A stretch of DNA of 64,000 nt from Mimachlamys varia. Its lineage: Eukaryota; Mollusca; Bivalvia; Pectinida; Pectinidae. Location: positions 8,742,001 to 8,806,000 of the forward strand of contig OX392529.1 of NCBI GenBank assembly GCA_947623455.1, read 5' to 3'. Position 1 is the first letter of the stretch. Each line of letters starts with the position of its first letter. This document shows, one piece after another, positions 12,551 through 25,326 of the stretch. The notes beneath the pieces are model-generated. The model had not been told where the DNA came from and did no database searches. It saw only the letters and a list, made by a program, of their open reading frames with translations. Position numbers and translations under genes: made by a program.

Positions 12551-13150
12551 CACAGGGACCTGAGAATATGTTATAGCTAGTTTTGGAGCCGAAATAGGAT
12601 GTTTAGAGTAATTTTACACATTTGGGGGGGGGGGGGGGGGGGGGGGTTAATCTCAATTTCCGATAAAAATACCCCCCCCCCCTCAATGGTCATTAAAGCT
12701 GAAGGGTGGAAAGCTTTCCAGGTCGAAAAATCGACCTCACCACCTTTCTTGCATCAACAATCAGATTTCTAGTTTAGGTACGATAAAACGCTTGGTACCG
12801 TTGGAAAGATGGATAATTTTTATTTTACAAACATCCTGAATCCAAGTCAAATGTATCCTCTTTCCGCAGAAGCAATCTCCATTTCCCCCAAACACACGCA
12901 AACATTCCGTGTCTCAAAGTTTTCGTCGGCATGCCGGCCAGTTTTACATATTCATTGAGTTTGACGTTATCCCGCGTGCTGGTCTTTTACTGTCATTGGA
13001 TGCTTAAATTTAAAGGAAGACCGCCATCCAATGACAGCGTAAGGCCTCCTCGTGCAGTGACGTCAAAACGCAATGAATATGGAACGAGTGGCTCTAAACA
13101 CCCTATTTTGGGTCCAAAACTAGCTGTAACAAATTCTCAGGTCCCTGTGC
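12551..13150. mobile_element. Non-autonomous fold-back DNA element (about 600 bp) with terminal inverted repeats and 7-bp target duplication
   Basis: The left end CACAGGGACCTGAGAAT (12551 on) is the reverse complement of ATTCTCAGGTCCCTGTG, which ends at 13149. The inverted match extends for about 55 bases through AGCTAGTTTTGG and TCTAAACA at 13093. TTATATC flanks both sides (12544-12550 and 13151-13157), consistent with a 7- or 8-bp target duplication. A second internal inverted repeat pairs about 12949-13004 with 13025-13081 (ATATTCATTG, TGACGT, CTGTCATTGGATG). There is no coding capacity for a transposase. A related sequence lies in reverse orientation at 55558-55750. The 7-8 bp duplication would suit hAT- or Mutator-like mobilisation, but the superfamily is not established. 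Confidence 0.75.
12624..12682. other. Opposed homopolymer runs G23 and C11
   Basis: A run of 23 G (12624-12646) is followed 25 bases later by a run of 11 C (12672-12682), inside the fold-back element. The related sequence at about 55657-55680 has only GGTGGG and CCCCACTCCC (read on its reverse strand) at the same two places. The runs could pair as a hairpin, or the G-run could form a quadruplex. Homopolymer length at these sites is prone to sequencing error. Confidence 0.8.
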
Positions 13151-14169
13151 TTATATCTATAAAAGAGATTGGTTAAATCGGTAAACAATTATAACTATCG
13201 CTAGTCCGAAACCTGAACGACTATTGGACTATGATGATTAGATGACCGACTTTTACCTGTTTAGGATAGGGATGGAAACGTTGGTTAAAGGGAAATAACC
13301 TTTACTTCTTCAGATCATTAATGTTTCTGATGGGCGACCACACGTACTGTATTTATATTACTTAATCAAAACGGCCGCTCAGTCTACAGTTATATCGTTA
13401 TATTATTGTCCAGCCAAGTCCAATATCGGCGTTAATTTGCTTTCATCGAAAACAACAACATAAGGACATCGGTGAATCTGTACTTTCGTTAGCGTTAATG
13501 ATACATTGTGTTTAAGGGTTGTTTGTAAAAGATAAGGTTCAAGACAAGTCAGTACATCCCGAACAATTGTTGATAAAAAGAAGTAAAATTAATGTTTTCT
13601 TTCAATTCCATTGCATTCACAATTGATTAAGAGCTACGGCTCTGATTGTTGTTGTTTCATGTAATTACGAGATTGAATTTGTTTAGGATCGATTTATAAG
13701 GTAATGCCACGTTTGGTTTCCATCTCGGACAATTCTCCTATCAAAGGGTGTCAGTATCGATATTCAAATTACAACTATTTCTATGGGGTTTCCTAATGAG
13801 AACTAATGGATTATTTTCCTTTAGTTAATTACATAATGATGCACACATCATTTCTACGGAGTAACAATGAATCAAGAGAGAGAGAGAGGGAGAGGACAAA
13901 TTGACGTTAAACAATAGAATGCATTTTGTCTTGAGTTTTTGGGCCACTTTTGTACTTCACCGGGTTGGTAATTTTAGCAAGAGTACTTTAATTGATTTCC
14001 ATTCAATATGATTCTTGCGAATTAAATATTGGAGAATTATAAACTTTTTATTTGTCTCTGGAACGTGTTGTTCAATAGAAACACATTTGATATCGGTTAT
14101 ATCTCTTGACAGTGAATTTATACATCAGAACAGAACGGAAAAAACAAAACACATAATTGTATGACACAT
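13151..14169. other. Low-copy spacer upstream of array D
   Basis: I see nothing gene-like. A short imperfect GA microsatellite (GAGAGAGAGAGAGGGAGAGG) lies near 13877-13897. The last 40 bases before the array look like a decayed array D unit. Confidence 0.45.
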
Positions 14170-17100
14170 GCTTCGGAGTGATAATTTATAGTCGACATCA
14201 GTGATAATATACAGACAGATGTTTCTGTGTGATATTTTATAGACGACATCAGTGATTATATACAGACAGATGTTTCCGTGTGACATTTTATAGACGACAT
14301 CAGTGATTATATACAGACAGATGTTTCCGTGTGACATTTTATAGTCGACATCAGTGATTATATACACACAGATTTTTCCGTGTGACATTTTATAGACGAC
14401 ATCAGTGATTATATACAGACAGATGTTTCCGTGTGATATTTTATAGACGACATTAGTGATTATATACACACAGATGTTTCTGTGTGACATTTTATAGACG
14501 ACATTAGTGATTATATACAGACAAATGTTTCCGTTTGATATTTTATAGACGACATCAGTGATTATATACAGACAGATGTTTCTGTGTGACATTTTATAGT
14601 CGACATCAGTGATTATATACAGACAGATGTTTCTGTGTGACATTTTATAGTCGACATCAGTGATTATATACCGACAGATGTTTCTGTGTGATATTTTATA
14701 GACGACATCAGTGATTATATACAGACATATATTTCTGTGTGATATTTTATAGACGACATCAGTGATTATATACAGACAGATGTTTCTGTGTGATATTTTA
14801 TAGACGACATCAGTGATTATATACAGACATATATTTCTGTGTGATATTTTATGGACGACATCAGTGATTATATACACACAGATGTTTCTGTGTGACATTT
14901 TATAGACGACATCAGTGATTATATACAGACAGATGTTTCTGTGTGATATTTTATAGACGACATCAGTGATTATATACAGACAGATGTTTCTGTGCGACAT
15001 TTAATAGACGACATCAGTGATTATATACAGACATATGTTTCCGTGTGATATTTTATAGACGACATCAGTGATTATATACAGACATATATTTCTGTGTGAT
15101 ATTTTATAGACGACATCAGTGATTATATACAGACAGATGTTTCTGTGTGACATTTAATAGTCGACATCAGTGATTATATACAGACAGATGTTTCCGTGTG
15201 ATATTTTATAGACGACATCAGTGATTATATACAGACAGATGTTTCTGTGTGACATTTTATAGTCGACATCAGTGATTATATACAGACAGATGTTTCTGTG
15301 TGATATTTTATAGACGACATCAGTGATTATATAGAGACAGATGTTTCTGTGTGACATTTTATAGTTGACATCAGTGATTATATACAGACAGATGTTTCTG
15401 TGTGACATTTTATAGTTGACATCAGTGATTATATACAGACAGATGTTTCTGTGTGACATTTTATAGACGACATCAGTGATTATATACAGACAGATGTTTC
15501 CGTGTGATATTTTATAGACGACATTAGTGATTATATACACACAGATGTTTCTGTGTGACATTTTATAGACGACATTAGTGATTATATACAGACAGATGTT
15601 TCCGTGTGATATTTTATAGACGACATCAGTGATTATATACAGACAGATGTTTCTGTGTGACATTTTATAGTCGACATCAGTGATTATATACAGACAGATG
15701 TTTCCGTGTGATATTTTATAGACGACATCAGTGATTATATACAGACAGATGTTTCTGTGTGACATTTTATAGACGACATCAGTGATTATATACAGACAGA
15801 TGTTTCTGTGTGATATTTTATAGACGACATTAGTGATTATATACAGACAGATGTTTCTGTGTGACATTTTATAGACGACATCAGTGATTATATACAGACA
15901 GATGTTTCTGTGTGACATTTTATAGACGACATCAGTGATTATATACAGACAGATGTTTCTGTGTGATATTTTATAGACGACATCAGTGATTATATACACA
16001 CATATGTTTCCGTGTGATATTTTATAGACGACATCAGTGATTATATACACAGATGTTTCTGTGTGACATTTTATAGACGACATCAGTGATTATATACAGA
16101 CAGATGTTTCTGTGTGACATTTTATAGACGACATCAGTGATTATATACAGACAGATGTTTCCGTGTGATATTTTATAGACGACATCAGTGATTATATACA
16201 GACAGATGTTTCTGTGTGACATTTTATAGACGACATCAGTGGTTATATACAGACAGATGTTTCTGTGTGACATTTTATAGTCGACATCAGTGATTATATA
16301 CAGACAGATGTTTCTGTGTGATATTTTATAGACGACATCAGTGATTATATACAGACAGATGTTTCTGTGTGACATTTTATAGTCGACATCAGTGATTATA
16401 TACAGACAGATGTTTCTGTGTGACATTTTATAGTCGACATCAGTGATTATATACACACATATATTTCTGTGTGATATTTTATAGACGACATCAGTGATTA
16501 TATACACACATATGTTTCCGTGTGATATTTTATAGACGACATCAGTGATTATATACAGACAGATGTTTCTGTGTGATATTTTATAGACGACATCAGTGAT
16601 TATATACAGACAGATGTTTCTGTGTAATATTTTATAGACGACAACAGTGATTATATACCGACAGATGTTTCTGTGTGATATTTTATAGACGACATCAGTG
16701 ATTATATACAGACAGATGTTTCCGTGTGATATTTTATAGACGACATCAGTGATTATATACAGACAGATGTTTCTGTGTGACATTTTATAGTCGACATCAG
16801 TGATTATATACAGACAGATGTTTCTGTGTGATATTTTATAGACGACATCAGTGGTTATATACAGACAGATGTTTCTGTGTGACATTTTATAGTCGACATC
16901 AGTGATTATATACAGACAGATGTTTCTGTGTGATATTTTATAGACGACATCAGTGATTATATACAGACAGATGTTTCTGTGTGACATTTTATAGTCGACA
17001 TCAGTGATTATATACAGACAGATGTTTCTGTGTGACATTTTATAGTCGACATCAGTGATTATATACAGACAGATGTTTCCGTGTGATATTTTATAGACGA

Positions 17101-20100
17101 CATCAGTGATTATATACAGACAGATGTTTCTGTGTGACATTTTATAGACGACATCAGTGATTATATACAGACAGATGTTTCTGTGTAATATTTTATAGAC
17201 AACATCAGTGATTATATACAGACATATATTTCTGTGTGACATTTTATAGACGACATCAGTGATTATATACAGACATATATTTCTGTGTGACATTTTATAG
17301 ACGACATTAGTGATTATATACAGACAGATGTTTCCGTGTGATATTTTATAGACGACATCAGTGATTATATACCGACAGATGTTTCTGTGTGACATTTTAT
17401 AGACGACATCAGTGATTATATACAGACAGATGTTTCTGTGTGACTTTGTATAGACGACATCAGTGATTATATACAGACATATATTTCTGTGTGACATTTT
17501 ATAGACGACATCAGTGATTATATACACACAGATGTTTCTGTGTGACATTTTATAGACGACATCAGTGATTATATACAGAATGATGTTTCTGTGTGACATT
17601 TTATAGTCGACATCAGTGATTATATACAGACAGATGTTTCTGTGTGACATTTTATAGACGACATCAGTGATTATATACACACATATGTTTCCGTGTGATA
17701 TTTTATAGTCGACATCAGTGATTATATACAGACAGATGTTTCTGTGTGACATTTTATAGTCGACATCAGTGATTATATACAGACAGATGTTTCTGTGTGA
17801 TATTTTATAGACGACATCAGTGATTATATACAGACATATATTTCTGTGTGATATTTTATAGACGACATCAGTGATTATATACAGACAGATGTTTCTGTGT
17901 GATATTTTATAGACGACATCAGTGATTATATACAGACATATATTTCTGTGTGATATTTTATAGACGACATCAGTGATTATATACACACAGATGTTTCTGT
18001 GTGACATTTTATAGACGACATCAGTGATTATATAAAGACAGATGTTTCTGTGTGATATTTTATAGACGACATCAGTGATTATATACAGACAGATGTTTCT
18101 GTGCGACATTTAATAGACGACATCAGTGATTATATACAGACATATGTTTCCGTGTGATATTTTATAGAGGACATCAGTGATTATATACAGACATATATTT
18201 CTGTGTGATATTTTGTAGACGACATCAGTGATTATATACAGATAGATGTTTCTGTGTGACATTTTATAGTCGACATCAGTGATTATATACAGACAGATGT
18301 TTCCGTGTGATATTTTATAGACGACATCAGTGATTATATACAGACAGATGTTTCTGTGTGACATTTTATAGTCGACATCAGTGATTATATACAGACAGAT
18401 GTTTCTGTGTGATATTTTATAGACGACATCAGTGATTATATACAGACAGATGTTTCTGTGTGACATTTTATAGTTGACATCAGTGATTATATACAGACAG
18501 ATGTTTCTGTGTGACATTTTATAGTTGACATCAGTGATTATATACAGACAGATGTTTCTGTGTGACATTGTATAGACGACATCAGTGATTATATACAGAC
18601 AGATGTTTCTGTGTGACATTGTATAGACGACATCAGTGATTATATACAGACAGATGTTTCTGTGTGACATTTTATAGACGACATCAGTGGTTATATACAC
18701 ACAGATGTTTCTGTGTGACATTTTATAGACGACATCAGTGATTATATACAGACAGATGTTTCTGTGTAATATTTTATAGACAACATCAGTGATTATATAC
18801 AGACATATATTTCTGTGTGACATTTTATAGACGACATCAGTGATTATATACAGACATATATTTCCTTGTGACATTTTATAGACGACATTAGTGATTATAT
18901 ACAGACAGATGTTTCTGTGTGACATTTTATAGTCGACATCAGTGATTATATACAGACAGATGTTTCTGTGTGACATTTTATAGTCGACATCAGTGATTAT
19001 ATACAGACAGATGTTTCCGTGTGATATTTTATAGACGACATCAGTGATTATATACAGACAGATGTTTCTGTGTGACATTTTATAGACGACATCAGTGATT
19101 ATATACAGACAGATGTTTCTGTGTAATATTTTATAGACAACATCAGTGATTATATACAGACATATATTTCTGTGTGACATTTTATAGACGACATCAGTGA
19201 TTATATACAGACATATATTTCTGTGTGACATTTTATAGACGACATTAGTGATTATATACAGACAGATGTTTCCGTGTGATATTTTATAGACGACATCAGT
19301 GATTATATACCGACAGATGTTTCTGTGTGACATTTTATAGACGACATCAGTGATTATATACAGACAGATGTTTCTGTGTGACTTTGTATAGACGACATCA
19401 GTGATTATATACAGACATATATTTCTGTGTGACATTTTATAGACGACATCAGTGATTATATACACACAGATGTTTCTGTGTGACATTTTATAGACGACAT
19501 CAGTGATTATATACAGAATGATGTTTCTGTGTGACATTTTATAGTCGACATCAGTGATTATATACAGACAGATGTTTCTGTGTGACATTTTATAGACGAC
19601 ATCAGTGATTATATACACACATATGTTTCCGTGTGATATTTTATAGTCGACATCAGTGATTATATACAGACAGATGTTTCTGTGTGACATTTTATAGTCG
19701 ACATCAGTGATTATATACAGACAGATGTTTCTGTGTGATATTTTATAGACGACATCAGTGATTATATACAGACATATATTTCTGTGTGATATTTTATAGA
19801 CGACATCAGTGATTATATACAGACAGATGTTTCTGTGTGATATTTTATAGACGACATCAGTGATTATATACAGACATATATTTCTGTGTGATATTTTATA
19901 GACGACATCAGTGATTATATACACACAGATGTTTCTGTGTGACATTTTATAGACGACATCAGTGATTATATACAGACAGATGTTTCTGTGTGATATTTTA
20001 TAGACGACATCAGTGATTATATACAGACAGATGTTTCTGTGCGACATTTAATAGACGACATCAGTGATTATATACAGACATATGTTTCCGTGTGATATTT

Positions 20101-22668
20101 TATAGAGGACATCAGTGATTATATACAGACATATATTTCTGTGTGATATTTTGTAGACGACATCAGTGATTATATACAGATAGATGTTTCTGTGTGACAT
20201 TTTATAGTCGACATCAGTGATTATATACAGACAGATGTTTCCGTGTGATATTTTATATACGACATCAGTGATTATATACAGACAGATGTTTCTGTGTGAC
20301 ATTTTATAGTCGACATCAGTGATTATATACAGACAGATGTTTCTGTGTGATATTTTATAGACGACATCAGTGATTATATACAGACAGATGTTTCTGTGTG
20401 ACATTTTATAGTTGACATCAGTGATTATATACAGACAGATGTTTCTGTGTGACATTTTATAGTTGACATCAGTGATTATATACAGACAGATGTTTCTGTG
20501 TGACATTGTATAGACGACATCAGTGATTATATACAGACAGATGTTTCTGTGTGACATTGTATAGACGACATCAGTGATTATATACAGACAGATGTTTCTG
20601 TGTGACATTTTATAGACGACATCAGTGGTTATATACACACAGATGTTTCTGTGTGACATTTTATAGACGACATCAGTGGTTATATACAGACAGATGTTTC
20701 TGTGTGATATTTTATAGACGACATCAGTGGTTATATACACACAGATGTTTCTGTGTGACATTTTATAGACGACATCAGTGGTTATATACAGACAGATGTT
20801 TCTGTGTGATATTTTATAGACGACATCAGTCATTATGTACAGACAGATGTTTCTGTGTGATATTTTATAGACGACATCAGTGATTATATACAGACAGATG
20901 TTTCTGTGTGACATTTTATAGACGACATCAGTGATTATATACAGACAGATGTTTCTGTGTGATATTTTATAGTTGACATCAGTGATTATATACAGAATGA
21001 TGTTTCTGTGTGACATTTTATAGACGACATCAGTGATTATATACAGACAGATGTTTCCGTGTGATATTTTGTAGACGACATCAGTGATTATATACAGACA
21101 GATGTTTCTGAGTGACATTTTATAGACGACATCAGTGATTATATACAGACAGATGTTTCTGTGTGACATTTTATAGACGACATCAGTGATTATATACAGA
21201 CAGATGTTTCTGTGTGACATTTTATAGACGACATCAGTGATTATATACAGACAGATGTTTCCGTGTGATATTTTATAGACGACATCAGTGATTATATACA
21301 GACAGATGTTTCTGTGTGACATTTAATAGATGACATCAGTGGTTATATACAGACAGATGTTTCTGTGTGACATTTTATAGTCGACATCAGTGATTATATA
21401 CAGACAGATGTTTCTGTGTGATATTTTATAGACGACATCAGTGATTATATACAGACAGATGTTTCTGTGTGACATTTTATAGTCGACATCAGTGATTATA
21501 TACAGACAGATATTTCTGTGTGATATTTTATAGACGACATCAGTGGTTATATACAGACAGATGTTTCTGTGTGACATTTTATAGACGACATCAGTGATTA
21601 TATACAGACAGATGTTTCTGTGTGATATTTTATAGACGACATCAGTGATTATATACAGACAGATGTTTCTGTGTGACATTTTATAGACGACATCAGTGAT
21701 TATATACAGACAGATGTTTCTGTGTAATATTTTATAGACGACATCAGTGATTATATACAGACATATATTTCTGTGTGACATTTTATAGACGACATCAGTG
21801 ATTATATACAGACATATATTTCTGTGTGACATTTTATAGACGACATCAGTGATTACATACAGACAGATGTTTCCGTGTGATATTTTATAGACGACATCAG
21901 TGATTATATACAGACAGATGTTTCTGTGTGACATTTTATAGACGACATCAGTGATTATATACAGACAGATGTTTCTGTGTGACATTGTATAGACGACATC
22001 AGTGATTATATACAGACAGATGTTTCTGTGTGACATTTTATAGACGACATCAGTGATTATATACACACAGATGTTTCTGTGTGACATTTTATAGACGACA
22101 TCAGTGATTATATACAGACAGATGTTTCTGTGTGACATTTTATAGTCGACATCAGTGATTATATACAGACAGATATTTCTGTGTGATATTTTATAGACGA
22201 CATCAGTGATTATATACAGACAGATGTTTCCGTGTGATATTTTATAGACGACATCAGTGATTATATACAGACAGATGTTTCTGTGTGATATTTTATAGAC
22301 GACATCAATGATTATATACAGACAGATGTTTCTGTGTGACATTTTATAGACGACATCAGTGGTTATATACACACAGATGTTTCTGTGTGACATTTTATAG
22401 ACGACATCAGTGATTATATACACACATATGTTTCTGTGTGACATTTTATAGACGACATCAGTGATTATATACACACAGATGTGTCTGTGTGACATTTTAT
22501 AGTCGACATGAGTGATTATATACACACGGATGTTTCCGTGTGATATTTTATAGACGACATCAGTGATTATATACAGACAGATGTTTCTGTGTGATATTTT
22601 ATAGACGACATCAGTGATTATATACAGATAGATGTTTCTGTGTGATATTTTGTAGATGACATCAGTTT
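14170..22668. repeat. Tandem array D, 51-bp monomer with higher-order repeats
   Basis: About 166 units of a 51-base monomer: GACGACATCAGTGATTATAT, then ACAGACAGATGTTTCTGTG, then TGATATTTTATA or TGACATTTTATA. A short hairpin ACAGA-TGTT-TCTGT lies in each unit. As 51 is 17 codons, the minus strand reads a 17-residue repeat (…CLYIITDVVYK[MI]SH[RG]NI) in frames of 291, 309, 691, 645, 424 and 400 codons. The frames are split mostly by one recurrent variant, TTTAATAGACG instead of TTTTATAGACG, which creates a stop at about 15000, 18110, 20048 and 21323. A 2-base deletion at about 16047 breaks the register once. Blocks of 38 monomers (1,938 bp) are repeated in order. Substitutions show no bias toward silent changes by eye. 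I take it to be a satellite, not a coding exon. Confidence 0.95.
16930..20660. repeat. Higher-order tandem duplication within array D, 1,938-bp period (38 monomers)
   Basis: Rare variants recur 1,938 bases apart. ATACAGAATGATG has its variant base at 17581 and again at 19519. GTGCGACATTTAATAG lies at 18103 and 20041. The run TATAGAGGACATC...TTTTGTAGACG...CAGATAGATG lies from 18165 and again from 20103. The matching order of variants extends from about 16930-18720 onto 18868-20660, so just under two copies of the higher-order unit are present. Edges are approximate. Confidence 0.85.
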
Positions 22669-22989
22669 TTGAAGAATGTTAATTCGCTTTTTATTAATTG
22701 TCAGAACTTAATGACTTCTCAAAAGCTACTTACGACGACTACGGCCATAAACGATGGGAACACTTTGCATCTGAGGCCATACGTCGTTGGTATCGTCCAG
22801 CGATGACCGGGACACTTTAGGACTTTCAAAGTTCCCTTTTACTGAAATCTCATAAGCTGAGCAAGATAGCATGGCACCAGGTGTGAAACAGCCATAAACG
22901 TACGCGTAATAGAATCAGCACTTTACTGCTCCGAAGAGGTGTCGAGGGACATACTCAAAGAAAGGATCTGTTGAGGCCCAGAGGAGGAA
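22669..22989. other. Spacer after array D
   Basis: Low-copy sequence with no gene, repeat unit or RNA gene that I can support. Confidence 0.4.
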
Positions 22990-23175
22990 CCACGACGTTC
23001 ACAGTGCCATATCTGACAACACATATACATGCACTTGCCTTTTCCCAAGGTCAATTCGATTCAGGTTCGATTCCCCGACCGGACGTTCAAATGTATGGGG
23101 TTACATTATATCTGCCCGACCCCGTGGGTTTTCTCCGGGTTCTCCACAATAAGACCCCTCATGCGCTATCATAAG
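22990..23175 (+). repeat. SINE-like fragment (tRNA-type B-box and conserved GC-rich domain)
   Basis: GGTTCGATTCC near 23063 matches the RNA polymerase III B-box consensus found in tRNAs and tRNA-derived SINEs. About 55 bases downstream is CCCCGTGGGTTTTCTCCGGG followed by TTCTCC, a motif I associate with dispersed repeats of invertebrates. I cannot identify a good A box or fold a tRNA from the upstream bases, so this is not a tRNA gene. Two short overlapping open frames here (67 and 61 codons) are by-products. The ends and target duplication are not clear. Confidence 0.45.
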
Positions 23176-23840
23176 CTGGGTTACTTGTTTTATGATTGTT
23201 CATATGTTGTATAGATAATTTTACTTCAGCGAAAATGTATCTAATATCATACATAAATGTTATATAAATTGTCAGTTTGGACAATTAAGAATTGTATCTT
23301 AACTTCATCCTCGATGTTAAAATACAAATCATAACACCAACAGTAAACATAATCCTGTCCTGCAGCTATGCAAACTCCATCTTTTAAATTGAAGTGCATT
23401 TCCTGATTTGAGATGACGAATTTTTCTGACAGCAGCAGATTATCTCATTCCTCGGAGGTAATTACTTGTCTCTTTGTTACCAAGTAATTCCGTTGTTACA
23501 GTTCCAATGCTGGATCGGAAAGCATTGTTGACATACATCCACCTCCGCTACAGTTCGCGATGTACTTTACACACGTCACATAAGTAACACGTAGATATAG
23601 GCTAGCAGGCAAAATTTAATTACTTCAAATTATATATAAATATTCTTCAGACAAATATTTTCCTTTGCTTGAAATATATTGGTTGTCGTGCAAATCAACA
23701 GGATTATAGCTTTTTCTGGGGTTACTTATTTTTTTGTAAAAAGCATATCGTTATTGAATCTGATCTTTTATATCTTTTATATACATATAAATACCATGGA
23801 TACTTTAAGTGACTGGCAATTAAACAAATTAGAAGTCTAA
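23176..23840. other. AT-rich spacer between SINE-like fragment and array E
   Basis: No supported gene, RNA or repeat. The minus-strand frame through array E runs out into the first 120 bases upstream of the array, which adds nothing recognisable. Confidence 0.4.
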
Positions 23841-25326
23841 AATCGTACAGGTGATTCTGTGTATACAATAGTACAGGATATTCTGTGTATAAAATCGTAC
23901 AGGATATTCTGTGTATAAAATCGTACAGGATATTCTGTGTATACAATAGTACAGGATATTCTGTGTATAAAATCGTACAGGTGATTCTGTGTATACAATA
24001 GTACGGGTGATTCTGTGTATAAAATCGTACAGGATATTCTGTGTATACAATAGTACAGGTGATTCTGCGTATACAATAGTACAGGATATTCTGTGTATAC
24101 AATCGTACAGGTGATTCTGTGTATAAAATCGTACAGGATATTCTGTGTATAAAATCGTACAGGTGATTCTGTGTATAAAATCGTACAGGATATTCTGTGT
24201 ATAAAATCGTACAGGATATTCTGTGTATACAATCGTACAGGATATTCTGTGTATACAATAGTACAGGTGATTCTGTGTATAAAATCGTACAGGATATTCT
24301 GTGTATACAATAGTACAGGATATTCTGTGTATACATTCGTACAGGTGATTCTGTGTATAAAATCGTACAGGTGATTCTGTGTATACAATAGTACAGGATA
24401 TTCTGTGTATACAATAGTACAGGATATTCTGTGTATACAATAGTACAGGATATTCTGTGTATAAAATCGTACAGGTGATTCTGTGTATACAATCGTACAG
24501 GTGATTCTGTGTATACAATCGTACAGGATATTCTGTGTATACAATAGTACAGGATATTCTGTGTATACATTCGTACAGGTGATTCTGTGTATAAAATCGT
24601 ACAGGTGATTCTGTGTATACAATCGTACAGGATATTCTGTGTATAAAATCGTACAGGTGATTCTGTGTATACAATAGTACAGGATATTCTGTGTATACAA
24701 TAGTACAGGATATTCTGTGTATACAATAGTACAGGTGATTCTGTGTATACAATAGTACAGGATATTCTGTGTATACAATAGTACAGGTGATTCTGTGTAT
24801 ACAATAGTACAGGATATTCTGTGTATACAATAGTACAGGATATTCTGTGTATACAATAGTACAGGTGATTCTGTGTATACAATAGTACAGGTGATTCTGT
24901 GTATACAATCGTACAGGATATTCTGTGTATACAATCGTACAGGTGATTCTGTGTATACAATCGTACAGGTGATTCTGTGTATAAAATCGTACAGGTGATG
25001 CTGTGTATACAATCGTACAGGTGATTCTGTGTATACAATCGTACGGGTGATTCTGTGTATACAATCGTACAGGTGATTCTGTGTATACAATCGTACAGGT
25101 GATTCTGTGTATACAATAGTACAGGTGATTCTGTGTATACAATAGTACAGGTGATTCTGTGTATACAATAGTACAGGTGATTCTGTGTATACAATCGTAC
25201 AGGTGATTCTGTGTATAAAATCGTACAGGTGATTCTGTGTATAAAATCGTACAGGTGATTCTGTGTATAAAATCGTACAGGATATTCTGTGTATACAATC
25301 GTACAGGTGATTCTGTGTATACAATC
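23841..25326. repeat. Tandem array E, 26-bp monomer
   Basis: About 57 units of GTACAGGTGATTCTGTGTAT plus ACAATC. Binary variants are GGTGATTC/GGATATTC, ATACAA/ATAAAA and TCGTAC/TAGTAC. The right third (about 24860-25260) is more uniform for the GGTGAT form, and the left part mixes both. All three minus-strand frames are open through the array (490, 503 and 495 codons), because a 26-base monomer visits all registers and holds no stop in any of them. The 26-residue peptide period equals three monomers. Three simultaneous open frames argue against selection for any one product. Confidence 0.95.

Noticed and set aside
20602..20883. 93-codon plus-strand frame in array D
   Set aside because: It arises where several adjacent units carry GTGGTTATATA in place of GTGATTATATA, removing a stop. 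It is a by-product of the repeat.
14125..22525. Large repetitive protein genes on the minus strand of array D (291 to 691 codons)
   Set aside because: The frame is open only because a 51-base monomer without a stop is a multiple of three. There is no start context, no unique terminal domain beyond a few residues, and the substitutions do not look codon-biased.
8903..22668. Common ancestry of arrays C and D through the shared TATAATCACT (D read on the minus strand)
   Set aside because: Ten matching bases among monomers of 51 and 56 bases, with no match on either side, are too weak; coincidence is likely in AT-rich DNA.
23050..23090. Functional tRNA gene
   Set aside because: A B-box-like GGTTCGATTCC is present, but I cannot build acceptor, D and anticodon arms around it.
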